Below the pieces are notes generated by a model. The model searched no databases. It worked only from the letters and a program-made list of their open reading frames with translations, and was not told the origin of the DNA. Below are positions 9,701 through 18,113 of a DNA stretch of 64,000 nt, piece by piece. Numbering within the stretch: the first letter of the stretch is position 1; every line of letters begins with the position of its first letter. The translations under genes were made by a program, and so were the position numbers. The stretch comes from Thiocapsa roseilacustris (GTDB lineage Bacteria > Pseudomonadota > Gammaproteobacteria > Chromatiales > Chromatiaceae), in contig NZ_JBBWVE010000031.1 in NCBI RefSeq assembly GCF_041903755.1, positions 1 through 64,000 of the forward strand. Reading direction: 5' to 3'.

Positions 9701-10167
9701 CCCAGCTGACCATCTTGAAGGCCGCCGCCTGTGCGGCGGACACGTTGGCGCTGCCCCGCACGGAGGAGCACCACTCGCTCACCGAGAAGGGACTTTCGCA
9801 CATCATGGAGGAGGAAAAGTCTCACGGAGGGGCCCTCGGTCGCCCTTCCGGGGCTCGCTTCAAGACTTACGAACGACTCAAGCGCTACCGCACCAAACTG
9901 GGTAACACACGCGATCTCTTCATCACCGACGAGCACGTTCGCCAGGTCGATCGGGCCTTGGAGGAGATCTATCGCTACCCCTTGTTTCAGTCCGCGATCG
10001 ATGCCCTGAATCGCCAACTCAAAGCCGGGGTCGACGACCACCAGCTCGCCGAGTTGGTGCTCAGGCTCCGCGAGGACGGCCGTCTGTGCCTGATCGCAGA
10101 GGAGCAAGAGGACCGCGAGCCGCGACTGATTTGCACACTGGGCCTGGCGTCGGCGGCGACACAATAA
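6748..10167 (+). CDS. SNF2/DEAH-type helicase with N-terminal phospholipase-D-like domain
   Basis: This 1139-residue protein is a likely DNA translocase of a defence operon. An N-terminal PLD-like module (about 1-200) shows HAKLYLV near 139-145 and GSSNLTMAGL near 158-167, the HxK...N pattern of PLD nucleases. The helicase core has Walker A GDVVGLGKS at about 279-287, DESHN near 353, SATPYNK near 384 and motif VI RAGRVDRIGQ near 831. A long insertion with acidic low complexity (EDPDDTRAVPDENGNDEADT) lies around 625-650. The C-terminal 250 residues are unassigned. It is followed after 35 bp by a DNA methylase gene, which it probably serves. Confidence 0.88.
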   Translation: MPRIFDNIDLDLLPALRETLAVGARADFCVGYFNLRGWRHLADSIDHWIGGDGHCCRLLVGMQVAPSEELRRSMRMQHQDDALDNQTALREKRRLAEDFRRQLALGVPTNRDEAALRQLALQLHHRRIVVKVYLPHPLHAKLYLVHRQDVNNPMTGFVGSSNLTMAGLAAQGELNVDVLEHDACAKLADWFEDRWRERWCIDISKELATIIDESWAADRLVTPYHVYLKMAYHLAQEARTGLVEFRIPAIFGDALFDFQVAAVKIAAHHLNKRGGVLIGDVVGLGKSLMATALAKIFEDDHATETLIICPKNLVSMWEDYAHRYRLHAKVMSLSRVITELPEKTRRYRVVLIDESHNLRNKEGKRWRAIRDYIDKNDSHCILLSATPYNKTYLDLSAQLGLFLREDAEIGIRPERKITALGGEHEFIRRHQCPVRSLAAFNKSDDPDDWRDLMRLYMVRRTRGFIMQNYAREDGLGRYLSFPDGTKSYFPRREPRNVKFPIRDSDPHDAYARFYSTPVVDTVNSLVLPRYGLGNYLLPTPEHPPTAQQGQVIEGLSRAGTRLKGFCRTNLFKRLESAGPAFLLSIERHILRNFIVLHAIEQGLDIPLGTQGAELLDTRYHDEDPDDTRAVPDENGNDEADTDDSEVQAILRTGLRTETDFRDRAKTIYGVYGGPFKKRFKWLPCHLFIPALADDLLADARALIAVLETCGDWDPSRDAKLAKLTKLISEDHGKEKLLIFTQFADTARYLVDQLRAQGIKAIDQATGQSADPTELAWCFSPVSNQKRGEVAASDQLRVLIATDVLSEGQNLQDCAIVVNYDLPWAIIRLIQRAGRVDRIGQLSDRILCYSFVPADGVERLIRLRQRVRQRLIQNAEVVGSDESFFDDDKNDQVIRDLYTEKNGILDDDGDTEVDLASYAYQIWKNATDADPGLVPTIEGLPDVVYATKAHPPTPGAPPGVLVYTRTAQGNDALAWIDEAGNAVTQSQLTILKAAACAADTLALPRTEEHHSLTEKGLSHIMEEEKSHGGALGRPSGARFKTYERLKRYRTKLGNTRDLFITDEHVRQVDRALEEIYRYPLFQSAIDALNRQLKAGVDDHQLAELVLRLREDGRLCLIAEEQEDREPRLICTLGLASAATQ

Positions 10168-10202
10168 GGACACACTCGAATGATCACGGAGTTCAAACGC
10201 GC

Positions 10203-13200
10203 ATGACACTGGATTCCGTACGATTTCAGAGACTGCTGAATGCCTTCGACCTCGCTCGGCTCTTCAACGAGTTGGGTTGGGACCACGCGGCGTTCGGTCC
10301 TCAAGAGATCCAGGCGGACGGCGGCCTCTTCACACTGACACCAATCGCCCAGAAGCGTGGCGTGACGGTGTTTCGATGTTCGCCGGACGATGCGGGACGG
10401 ATTCCGCTGCGCCCTGTGCTGCTGAAGATCGAAAAGGAAGCGGCCAAGCTCGCCCATGAGCATCTGCTGGTGTTTACCGATGCAGCCGAATTCATGCAGA
10501 CCTGGCTGTGGGTGTTGCGCGTCCCGGGTCAACCAACGGTCACGCGCACCCACACCTGGCACCGGGGTTCCAGCGGCGAATCCCTACGCCAGAAATTGGG
10601 CCACATCGTTTGGTCACTGGACGACGAGGAGGCGATCACACTCACCGACGTCATCACGGGACTCCGACGCGCCTTCGACCGGGATAAGGTCTCCAAACGT
10701 TTCTACGAACGGTTCAAAACCGAACATCAAGCCTTCTCGGGCTTTATCGAGGGGCTCGCCGACGCCACCGACCGGGCCTGGTATGCCTCCCTGATGCTCA
10801 ACCGCCTGATGTTCGTCTACTTCATTCAGCGCAAGGGATTCCTCGACGGTAACCCCGACTATCTGAAGGACCGACTGCGCCGCCTCCAGAGCGAGTCCGG
10901 CAGTGGTCATTTTCACTCCTTTTATCGGCTGTTTCTGCGCCGCCTATTCCATGAAGGTCTCGGCCAACCAAGGAGCGACCGCGCCGGGGATCTCGCCGCA
11001 CTGGTCGGAGACGTGCCCTATCTCAACGGCGGTCTGTTCGCACTACATGAGTTGGAAGATGCGAACCCGTCGATCGACATCCCGGACCAGGCATTCGAGC
11101 GACTCTTCGAGTTCTTCGACGCCTATGACTGGCACCTTGACGACCGTCCGTTGCGCACCGGCACGGAGATCAATCCCGATGTGCTCGGCTACATCTTCGA
11201 GAAGTACATCAATCAGAAACAGATGGGGGCCTACTACACCAAGGAAGACATCACCGAATACATCAGCAAGAACACGGTCATTCCTTATCTGCTGCAGCAA
11301 ACGCGGGCGCAGTGTCGGGAAGCGTTCGCCGGACCCGCATCGGTCTGGAGTCTTCTTTCGGCTGATCCGGACGGCTACATCTATCCGGCGATGAAGACCG
11401 GCGTCGTGGACGCCAACGGCGCGATCGTTCCTGAGTCTGAGCTGCCCGAATTCGTTCGGATCGGCATGCACGACCCGAAGGCACGCATGTTCGACCGTCG
11501 CTATAACCTCGGCGAAGCCCTGTTTCATACGCCAACCGGGGAACGTGGCACCCTGCCGACCGAGACTTGGCGGGAGTACGTCGAGCGTCGTAACCGATGC
11601 CTGGAGGTGCATGCGAAACTCGCCAGCGGCGAGGTGTGCGAGATCGACGATCTGATCACGCTGAATCTGAATATCCGTCAGTTCATGCAGGATGTGATCG
11701 ATACCTGTGACAGCCCGCTTCTTCTCAAGGCTATCTGGCATACGATTGTCGGCCGGATCCCGGAGAAGTCGACCGAGCGGTTTCGACGCGGCATCGCGGT
11801 CCTCGACCCGACCTGTGGGTCGGGCGCCTTCCTGTTCGCGGCACTCAATGTCTTGGAGCCGCTCTACGAGGCATGCCTCGACCGCATGGAAGGATTCATC
11901 GAGGATGCCCGCAAGCTGGGCAAGCCAGTCGACAAGGAATTTGCCCGCGTGCTGGAAGAGGTCGGGCGCCATCCGTCCCGGCGCTACTACATCTACAAGT
12001 CCATCATCCTCAACAACCTGTTCGGCGTGGACATCATGGCCGAGGCGGTGGAGATCTGTAAGCTTCGGCTCTTTCTCAAGCTGGTCTCGCAGGTCGATAG
12101 CGGGCAAGAGCTTGAACCCCTGCCGGACATGGACTTCAACATCCGCTGCGGAAATACCCTGGTGGGCTATGCCACCGAGGCCCAGTTCGACGAGGCATCC
12201 AAGTTCTTCAACAGCGCCCATCGTGCCGAGATCAAGGCCAGGATGGCCGATCTATCCGAGTCTTTTGATCGCTTTCGCGAACTGCAAACCGTGCACGGCG
12301 CAACTGTGACCACGGAGGACAAGCGTCGTCTACGCGACGCTCTCGGAATCCTAAGCCTCGAGCTCGACCGTTATCTGGCACGTGATTACGGTATCGACCC
12401 CGACAATGAAAGCACCTTCGCCGCATGGCGTACAAGTCATCAGCCTTTCCATTGGTTCGCGGAGTTTTATGGGATCACGCTGGAGGGCGGATTCGATATT
12501 GTGATTGGGAATCCTCCCTATATTCAACTCAGTGAAATCAGAGGTTATCAGATTCGCGGTTATTCCTGTACTGATTGCGGGAACATCTATCCTGTTCTAC
12601 TTGAGCGATGTTTATCCATTGCCGGTCAGCACGGGAAACAGGGTTATATTGTTCCGGTTTCATCCATCTCAACAGACGGTTATCGCTCACTGCAGGAACA
12701 ATATCGCAATCAGCGCGTGCACATCAGCTGTTATGATGACCGACCATCAAGGCTTTTTGACGGTCTTGAGCATATCCGGCTGGTTATTTTTCTTTTGTCA
12801 AGAAGCTCCGAACCTGAGTGGCTATCAACTCGCTATCAAAAATGGAGTACTCCAGAAAGAGGGACATTGTTCGAACGCCTGGCGTACATTCCGGTAACGG
12901 AGGGGATCGTCCGCAATTCCATTCCTAAGCTGACTTCAAGACTTGAACTTTCAATACTTTCGAAGCTTGCTTGCTTTGTGATGACAATCGGAGGACGGTC
13001 TGTACGATCCGGACCGCACTCAATCAGTTTTTCTCGAAAAGTTGGTTACTTTCTGCAAGTTTTGGATTTTCAGCCGCGGGTCTTGGATGGAGCTGGTAAT
13101 CTTCGGCCACCCAGCGAATTCAAGCTTCTCAGTTTCGCTAGCGCTGAGGAAAGAACTTCCGCCCTTGCGCTTCTCAACTCGAACCTCTTCTACTGGTTTA

Positions 13201-13532
13201 TAACTATCTTCTCAGACTGCCGCCATCTCAACAAAAGAGAAATCGACGCTATGCCCTTTCCGGATGTGCTGCAACGACAAGGAGCACCGAGTCGCCGACT
13301 ACAAGAGCATTCCGATGCGCTCATGACCAATCTCCGGTTGACCGCTGACACTAGGATAATGCGGTTTCGCCATGATCGACTTGAAATTGAATGCATTATT
13401 CCAAAGCGCAGTAAGCATCTCATTGACGCTATAGACTTGGATATTGCCGACGGTTTTCGATTTAGTTCGGAAGAAACCGATTTCATCATTAACTATGATA
13501 TAAAATTCCGCATGGGCGGTGTCGAGGAATGA
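10203..13532 (+). CDS. Eco57I-type N6-adenine DNA methylase (Type IIG-like)
   Basis: This protein of 1109 residues (start ATG at 10203, after a GGAG) has the AdoMet motif LDPTCGSGAFLF near 534-545 and the catalytic motif NPPY at about 770-773, typical of N6-adenine methylases. The upstream half carries GAYYTKEDITEYISKNTV, usual in large Eco57I-like enzymes. No clear PD-(D/E)XK nuclease motif was seen. From about 12490 to the end, the sequence becomes visibly AT-richer than the rest; this is the target-recognition part, which suggests it was replaced by recombination. An in-frame ATG-less extension back to 10086 exists but overlaps the helicase gene and looks non-coding. Confidence 0.9.
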   Translation: MTLDSVRFQRLLNAFDLARLFNELGWDHAAFGPQEIQADGGLFTLTPIAQKRGVTVFRCSPDDAGRIPLRPVLLKIEKEAAKLAHEHLLVFTDAAEFMQTWLWVLRVPGQPTVTRTHTWHRGSSGESLRQKLGHIVWSLDDEEAITLTDVITGLRRAFDRDKVSKRFYERFKTEHQAFSGFIEGLADATDRAWYASLMLNRLMFVYFIQRKGFLDGNPDYLKDRLRRLQSESGSGHFHSFYRLFLRRLFHEGLGQPRSDRAGDLAALVGDVPYLNGGLFALHELEDANPSIDIPDQAFERLFEFFDAYDWHLDDRPLRTGTEINPDVLGYIFEKYINQKQMGAYYTKEDITEYISKNTVIPYLLQQTRAQCREAFAGPASVWSLLSADPDGYIYPAMKTGVVDANGAIVPESELPEFVRIGMHDPKARMFDRRYNLGEALFHTPTGERGTLPTETWREYVERRNRCLEVHAKLASGEVCEIDDLITLNLNIRQFMQDVIDTCDSPLLLKAIWHTIVGRIPEKSTERFRRGIAVLDPTCGSGAFLFAALNVLEPLYEACLDRMEGFIEDARKLGKPVDKEFARVLEEVGRHPSRRYYIYKSIILNNLFGVDIMAEAVEICKLRLFLKLVSQVDSGQELEPLPDMDFNIRCGNTLVGYATEAQFDEASKFFNSAHRAEIKARMADLSESFDRFRELQTVHGATVTTEDKRRLRDALGILSLELDRYLARDYGIDPDNESTFAAWRTSHQPFHWFAEFYGITLEGGFDIVIGNPPYIQLSEIRGYQIRGYSCTDCGNIYPVLLERCLSIAGQHGKQGYIVPVSSISTDGYRSLQEQYRNQRVHISCYDDRPSRLFDGLEHIRLVIFLLSRSSEPEWLSTRYQKWSTPERGTLFERLAYIPVTEGIVRNSIPKLTSRLELSILSKLACFVMTIGGRSVRSGPHSISFSRKVGYFLQVLDFQPRVLDGAGNLRPPSEFKLLSFASAEERTSALALLNSNLFYWFITIFSDCRHLNKREIDAMPFPDVLQRQGAPSRRLQEHSDALMTNLRLTADTRIMRFRHDRLEIECIIPKRSKHLIDAIDLDIADGFRFSSEETDFIINYDIKFRMGGVEE

Positions 13533-13637
13533 CGCCCATGGCTCGTTGCTTCCATATCCTTCTGATTGGCCGAATCAACTGTCCCTTCCAGAGTTGGGAT
13601 TCCTGCGAAAGCGCTTTTCTGCTCGGGAGCCCAAGCG

Positions 13638-14832
13638 ATGGATGAGCACGCCGGTCCTCGGGCGGAAACCCTGATCGCCAAGCTGCTGATTCAGTCGGAA
13701 ACAGCCCGCTTCGAGTCCAAGCGGGTCTCGGGAAAGATGGTCGGCAAGGCCCTCGAAACGGTCTGTGCCTTTGCCAATACCTCCGGAGGCACCCTCGCCC
13801 TTGGGCTAGAGGATACCGCCAAGGCAAAGGGTGCCGACCGGCTCTATGGACTGGCGGAGAATCCGGAGGCGGTCGACGAGTTGCGTCGCAAGACACTCAC
13901 CCACTTGCTCCCGGCTTTGGACGGTCTGCGTTGGGTCAGGGTCGCGTGTCGGTTACGCGACGGGACGGAGGGCCATGTGATGCTCCTCCGTGTGCCGCAA
14001 AGCCCCAAGGTGCATTCCATTCTGGACAACGGCACCTGGACCCGGTTGGATGCCAGCAACCGGGAAATGACCGCCTCCGAGATCACCGAGCTGGCCTACC
14101 GTCGAGGCGTCATCACGGCCGAATCGGAGCCCGTTCCCGTGCCGTTCGAGTTGCTGGAGACCGAGACCTGGCAGCGTTTTGCGACCAACCGGGGCTTTCT
14201 CACCGGCGACCTGGCGGACCGGATGTTTCGAATCGGGCTCGCAAAGCGGATCGCGGGGGAACTGCAACCGGTACGCGCCGCGGTGTTGTTGTTCGCCGAG
14301 GAGCCCGGCGGTCTTCTGGCGGCCCAGCAGACACGGGCCGACGTGCGCGTGTTCCACTACAGAGGCAATCGCGTCGAACCCGGCTCGGTACCCAACCTGC
14401 TGAAGCCGCCTAAGACGATTTCCGGACCCCTGCCCGCGCAGATCGCCCGGGCCAGCGCCTATGTACTGGACTCACTAGCGGCTGGGTTGACCCTCGCCGC
14501 ATCCGGTTTCAAGACGGTCCATCGTTATCCGGAGCGGGTGATCAAAGAGGCCATCACCAACGCCGTGATCCACCGCGACTATCGTCTGGGAGCAGGTGAG
14601 CGACTGGATCGACCGCAACGGCCCGTTGGCCAACAGCGACCTGTGCCAAATCGCGGGAGTCGACACACTCAAGGCATCCAAGATGCTCAAGCGCTGGGTC
14701 GAGCAGGGTGTGCTGTTGCGTGACGACTCCGGCGGCAAGCGTCACACCGCGTACCGTAAACCCGTCCCGGACAGCGACGCCGACGCAGAGACTCCATTAT
14801 CTTCACCGCTGGATAATGGCGACGAAGAATGA
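13638..14832 (+). pseudogene. AlbA_2/Schlafen-type ATP-binding protein, internally deleted and frameshifted
   Basis: The start at 13638 follows GGGAG. The N-terminal AlbA_2 domain is intact (ARFESKRVSGKMVGKALETV, then FANTSGGTLALGLED). The HATPase-like part begins with ERVIKEAITNAVIHRDY, where the family normally continues for well over 100 residues. Here it breaks after RDYRL at about 14588. A winged-helix-like C-terminus (VSDWIDRNGPLANSDLCQIA) resumes immediately in another frame, from about 14584 to 14832. I read this as an internal deletion plus frameshift. A 361-residue product with an unrelated tail (ending ALGRAGCAVA at 14723) would be made otherwise. Confidence 0.78.
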
Positions 14833-14965
14833 AAAAAAATTATTATTATCAATGTTATGTTGACATTTCCATTATCCGTTCGGCCCCGGAAACCGCTGGA
14901 TTGCAAGACCCTTGACCCCGACACCGATCCCTTTTCCCGTGCGAGCAAGCCAACTGCTCACCGGC

Positions 14966-15454
14966 ATGAAACCCGACCACCTGCGCGCTGTCGGCAACAC
15001 TGCCTTGCTCGAAGAACCCTTGCTTGGCCTGCTCGTCTCCCGAGACTGCCCAGGCCGCGTTCTTCTGGACACCCTGGAACTGATTCCCCAGTGGGTGCGG
15101 GATCAGCGGATCATCCTGAGCGGCTTCCACTCGCCGTTGGAGCAGCAAGTCCTGCGCTCGGTGCTGCGGCGCAATGGCCGCGTCGTGAAGATACTGGCGC
15201 GCGGGATGCGCGAGTACCGTCCACCGCAGACGGAGCGCGAGCCGCTGGCGAACGGCAACATGCTTGTCCTAACGACATATCCGGACCGCGTCCGGCGCAC
15301 AACCCGCGCGACCGCATTGGAACGCAATCGGCTGGTTCTCGCCCTGGCGGCCGAGTTACTCACCCCTTACGTCTCGCCGGGGAGCGGGCTGGCGGACATT
15401 CTGACTGAGCGCGCACGCGTAACGACACTCGCAAAGGAGCATGACAAACCGTGA
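14966..15454 (+). CDS. DprA/Smf-like (SLOG superfamily) protein
   Basis: This 162-residue protein resembles short DprA-related Rossmann-fold proteins. It has LLGLLVSRDCPG near the start, IILSGFHSPLEQQVLRSVLR, VVKILARGM, NMLVLTTYP and ERNRLVLALA, the order of strands and loops seen in single-domain SLOG proteins. True DprA is longer and loads RecA; short relatives are found in defence loci, where SLOG domains are thought to bind nucleotide ligands. A TTG start at 14912 would add 18 residues. The stop overlaps the next gene's GTG by 4 bp, so they are coupled. Confidence 0.72.
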   Translation: MKPDHLRAVGNTALLEEPLLGLLVSRDCPGRVLLDTLELIPQWVRDQRIILSGFHSPLEQQVLRSVLRRNGRVVKILARGMREYRPPQTEREPLANGNMLVLTTYPDRVRRTTRATALERNRLVLALAAELLTPYVSPGSGLADILTERARVTTLAKEHDKP

Positions 15455-16125
15455 CAGACCGCCGGATACGTGGAATCTTGGAGCAACTGGAACAGGTTCG
15501 CGAGGATCTGCTCGCCCTGTCCGACGATATTTGGAGCAGCATCGACCACAACGACAGCCACGCCTTAGATGAAGGTGTTGCCTTCAAAAAGGCATACAAC
15601 GCCAAGATGGCGGCGTTCGACCAACTGGCGGGCGAGCTCTCGACGCTGGTGCAACAGTTCACTGCTATCGACCTCGCCGAGCCTGCCTCGTCCAGGGGCG
15701 AGCCGGCGCACACGCGTGACGGTATCGTCCGTGATCTCGATCGGCGAGAGCCCCACAGCCTTGAAGAGGACTTCACTTACAAGCGCCCCTATGGCTATCG
15801 GCTTGGCGATGAGGCGCAATCCGGCGTAACCACTTGGCGGCGCCTATACGAGCTGATTTGCCTTCACCTGGCGCGACATGACCCCGAGCGGTTCTCTCGC
15901 CTTCCCGATGAGCCGGCCTTCACCACGCGCCGGGGCAATCCTTACTTTACGCGTGATCCTGTTGCGCTCCGAGCGGCCATGGCCCTTCCCTCCGGGATCC
16001 AAGCCGAGGTCAACCTCTCGGCAAATCACCTGAGGGATCAGATCAAGGCGCTATTGAACTACTTTGGTATCGATCAAGCGGCGCTCAGCATCTACCTGCG
16101 GCAGGACCGCGATGCCGACGCTTGA
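15451..16125 (+). CDS. Uncharacterised protein, last gene of the helicase-methylase operon
   Basis: I cannot name this 224-residue protein. It starts at a GTG overlapping the previous stop. The N-terminal half is helical and charged (ILEQLEQVREDLLALSDDIW, FKKAYNAKMAAFDQLAGELS) and probably forms a coiled coil. The C-terminal half (from about 120) looks like a compact domain: TTWRRLYELICLHLARHD, RRGNPYFTRDP, AEVNLSANHLRDQIKALLNYFGI. Its place at the end of a translationally coupled operon suggests it works with the DprA-like protein. It ends 1 bp before the convergent gene. Confidence 0.7.
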   Translation: MTDRRIRGILEQLEQVREDLLALSDDIWSSIDHNDSHALDEGVAFKKAYNAKMAAFDQLAGELSTLVQQFTAIDLAEPASSRGEPAHTRDGIVRDLDRREPHSLEEDFTYKRPYGYRLGDEAQSGVTTWRRLYELICLHLARHDPERFSRLPDEPAFTTRRGNPYFTRDPVALRAAMALPSGIQAEVNLSANHLRDQIKALLNYFGIDQAALSIYLRQDRDADA

Positions 16126-16126
16126 G

Positions 16127-17440
16127 TTAGAGGGCCGCGAAAAGAAACGAACAGGCGGCCACCGCCGCGATGATCGCAACCACATCGGCGGTCAGTGCCG
16201 CGGCCAGGGTGTGGCGAATCCGCCGGATCCGCACGGCGCCGAAATAGACCGCGAGCACGTAGAAGGTGGTTTCGGTCGAGCCCTGTAGGGTCGAGACCAG
16301 ATAGCCGACATAGCTGTCCGGGCCGATGGCGGGGTCGTTGATGATGGAGGCCATGACGCCGTAAGCGCCGGAGCCCGACAACGGGCGCAGCAGGGCCATC
16401 GGCAGGGCCTCGGCAGGCAGGCCGACGCGCGAGGTAAAGCCGCCGAGCAGGTTGACCAGCACGTCCAGCGCACCGCTCGCGCGGAACATGGCGACCGCGA
16501 CCAGGATGGCGACCAGATAGGGAATGATCCGCAGCGCGACCTGAAAGCCCTCTTGTGCCCCTTCCACGAAGACCTCGTAGACACGCACGCCGCGCAGCAC
16601 ACCGAACAGCAGAAATCCCAGCATCAGCGAGGGCACGATCCAGGGCGAGACGCGTTCGCCCCAGAGGATCGCGGCCGGGATGAGCGCGACCACGCCGCCC
16701 AAGGCCAGGATCGAGACCCACACGGGATAGGCGCCCGGATCGGCAGGTAGGTCGGCGGATGGATCGACACCGACCGCCTCGCGTTCGGCCGGAATCGCTT
16801 CCGGGATCGGAGCGGTTGGCTCGGGCGGTCCGACAGGCGCGAAGCGCTGATAGAGCCGGGCCGCCAGGATGGCGGCGGCGGTCGAGCAGAGTGTCGCGAA
16901 GAGTGTTGTCGGCAGGATCCCGGCCGGATCGCTCGACCCCGCTGCGGCACGCAGCGCGATCACGCCGGTCGGCAGCAGGGTGACGCTCGAGGTGTTGATG
17001 GCAAGGAAGAGCGCCATCGAGTTGGTCGCCGTGCCGGGTCGCGTATTGAGCTTATCGAGCTCCTGCATCGCGCGAATACCGAAGGGCGTCGCGGCATTGC
17101 CCAGCCCGAGGGCGTTGGCCGACATGTTCAGGATCATGGCACCCATCGCCGGATGGTCGGGCGGCACCTCCGGAAAGAGGCGCGTCATCAGCGGGCGGAT
17201 CAGGCGCGCGATGACGACGAGCATGCCGCCGGCCTCCGCGACCTTCATCAGTCCGAGAAAGAGCGTCATCACCCCGACCAGGCCGATGGCCAACTCCACC
17301 GCACCGGTTGCCGCCGCCAGCATCTCGCTCGACAGCACGGCCATGGGCGTCTGTGCATCCTCGACGACGGGTAGGGTCAGCTCGCGCCAAGCCGTCGCGA
17401 GGAAGCCGATCAGGACGATGCCGAAGAAGATCCCGTTCAT
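16127..17440 (-). CDS. Nucleoside-recognition (Gate) membrane protein, SpmA-SpmB-like fusion
   Basis: This 437-residue polytopic membrane protein joins two Gate domains, SpmA-like then SpmB-like, as in the fused versions common in Gram-negatives. The first has FLGLMKVAEAGGMLVVIARLI and NMSANALGLGNAATPFGIRA. The second has LRPLSGSGAYGVMASIINDP and STETTFYVLAVYFGAV, the hallmark SGS...TE pattern. The two are separated by a Pro-rich linker near 205-235. Function is unknown; SpmAB affect spore maturation in Bacillus, which does not apply here. The start codon abuts a 90-bp repeat element, so there is no obvious ribosome site of its own. Confidence 0.85.
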   Translation of the reverse strand: MNGIFFGIVLIGFLATAWRELTLPVVEDAQTPMAVLSSEMLAAATGAVELAIGLVGVMTLFLGLMKVAEAGGMLVVIARLIRPLMTRLFPEVPPDHPAMGAMILNMSANALGLGNAATPFGIRAMQELDKLNTRPGTATNSMALFLAINTSSVTLLPTGVIALRAAAGSSDPAGILPTTLFATLCSTAAAILAARLYQRFAPVGPPEPTAPIPEAIPAEREAVGVDPSADLPADPGAYPVWVSILALGGVVALIPAAILWGERVSPWIVPSLMLGFLLFGVLRGVRVYEVFVEGAQEGFQVALRIIPYLVAILVAVAMFRASGALDVLVNLLGGFTSRVGLPAEALPMALLRPLSGSGAYGVMASIINDPAIGPDSYVGYLVSTLQGSTETTFYVLAVYFGAVRIRRIRHTLAAALTADVVAIIAAVAACSFLFAAL

Positions 17441-17530
17441 GTCAACCGCGTCATGCGGGATATGTGTTGGTTCGGGGTTGGGTTTGGTGTCGCAGCATCC
17501 TGCGGCCTCTGTCGGTGACGCGGTTTAGAG
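17441..17530. repeat. TAAACCGCG element, copy A
   Basis: Ends are CAACCGCGTCA (17443-17453) and TGACGCGGTTTAG (17516-17528), which pair as inverted repeats. This copy, unlike the others, lies directly upstream of a start codon (the gene at 16127-17440) and not at a stop codon. GGCGATTTCCGG follows at 17547. Confidence 0.8.
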
Positions 17531-17630
17531 ATTTCGAATTCTTTAGGCGATTTCCGGGAATCAACATCCCACTGCGCAGACGACTCCGCCGGAAGTGCCG
17601 CCAACGGTCGTCGCGAAGCGGCGACACCTC

Positions 17631-17756
17631 CCGGGATAGACGACTTGCAGTCGTCCTCTTCGGCCGACCCGGCAGCCCTAGAGCGTCGGGTAGAGCCGCG
17701 ACCCCGCCGGCACTCAGGACGCTTAAAAAAGGACGACTGCAAGTCGTCTATCCCGG
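17631..17756. repeat. 27-bp perfect inverted repeat with 72-nt centre
   Basis: CCGGGATAGACGACTTGCAG onward (17631-17657) is exactly complementary to 17730-17756. Each arm itself contains the palindrome GACGACTTGCAGTCGTC. I see no gene in 17531-17880; this dispersed repeat is its main content. Confidence 0.9.
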
Positions 17757-17883
17757 GGAGTGCTGCTTCTACGAAACGCGTTTTGGATGGTACCTCGCAG
17801 GCGGCGACGGGGCTTGCGGGAATTGTCGGAATCAGCGGTCTGTTTGGAATCGAAAGAAGGAGCCGGGCCGTCGAAATCCCAAT

Positions 17884-18015
17884 ATTTTGCATTGTGAAAT
17901 CAAATATCGGCAGACGTTTTCCGAGCAAATTTATATCAAGTATATGATTTTAAAATAATATTTCTCGCTCGCGAGAAATATTCCGTATTGTGAAATAGAT
18001 TACCTATTGCGGAAT
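17884..18015. promoter_or_regulatory. Three IclR-type operator-like palindromes and a hairpin
   Basis: Three 17-bp sites share ATTnnGnATTGnGRAAT-like sequence: ATTTTGCATTGTGAAAT (17884-17900), ATTCCGTATTGTGAAAT (17980-17996) and ATTACCTATTGCGGAAT (17999-18015). They resemble operators of IclR-family regulators (ATTCCGCATTGCGGAAT type). A perfect 11-bp stem, AATATTTCTCG...CGAGAAATATT, with 4-nt loop, lies at 17957-17982 in an AT-rich stretch that may hold the promoter of the downstream operon. No regulator gene is nearby. Confidence 0.55.
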
Positions 18016-18113
18016 CCCCTCCGCGTTTCTAGTTTGCACCCAACGCCGCGGCGCATGCGTTCCCGCCCGCCGCGACAACCGACCAGAAACGACGAAAAAC
18101 GAGGAGAGACATC

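Noticed and set aside
10086..10202. N-terminal extension of the methylase
   Set aside because: It overlaps the helicase gene in another frame and is unlike the family start; the ATG at 10203 has a ribosome site.
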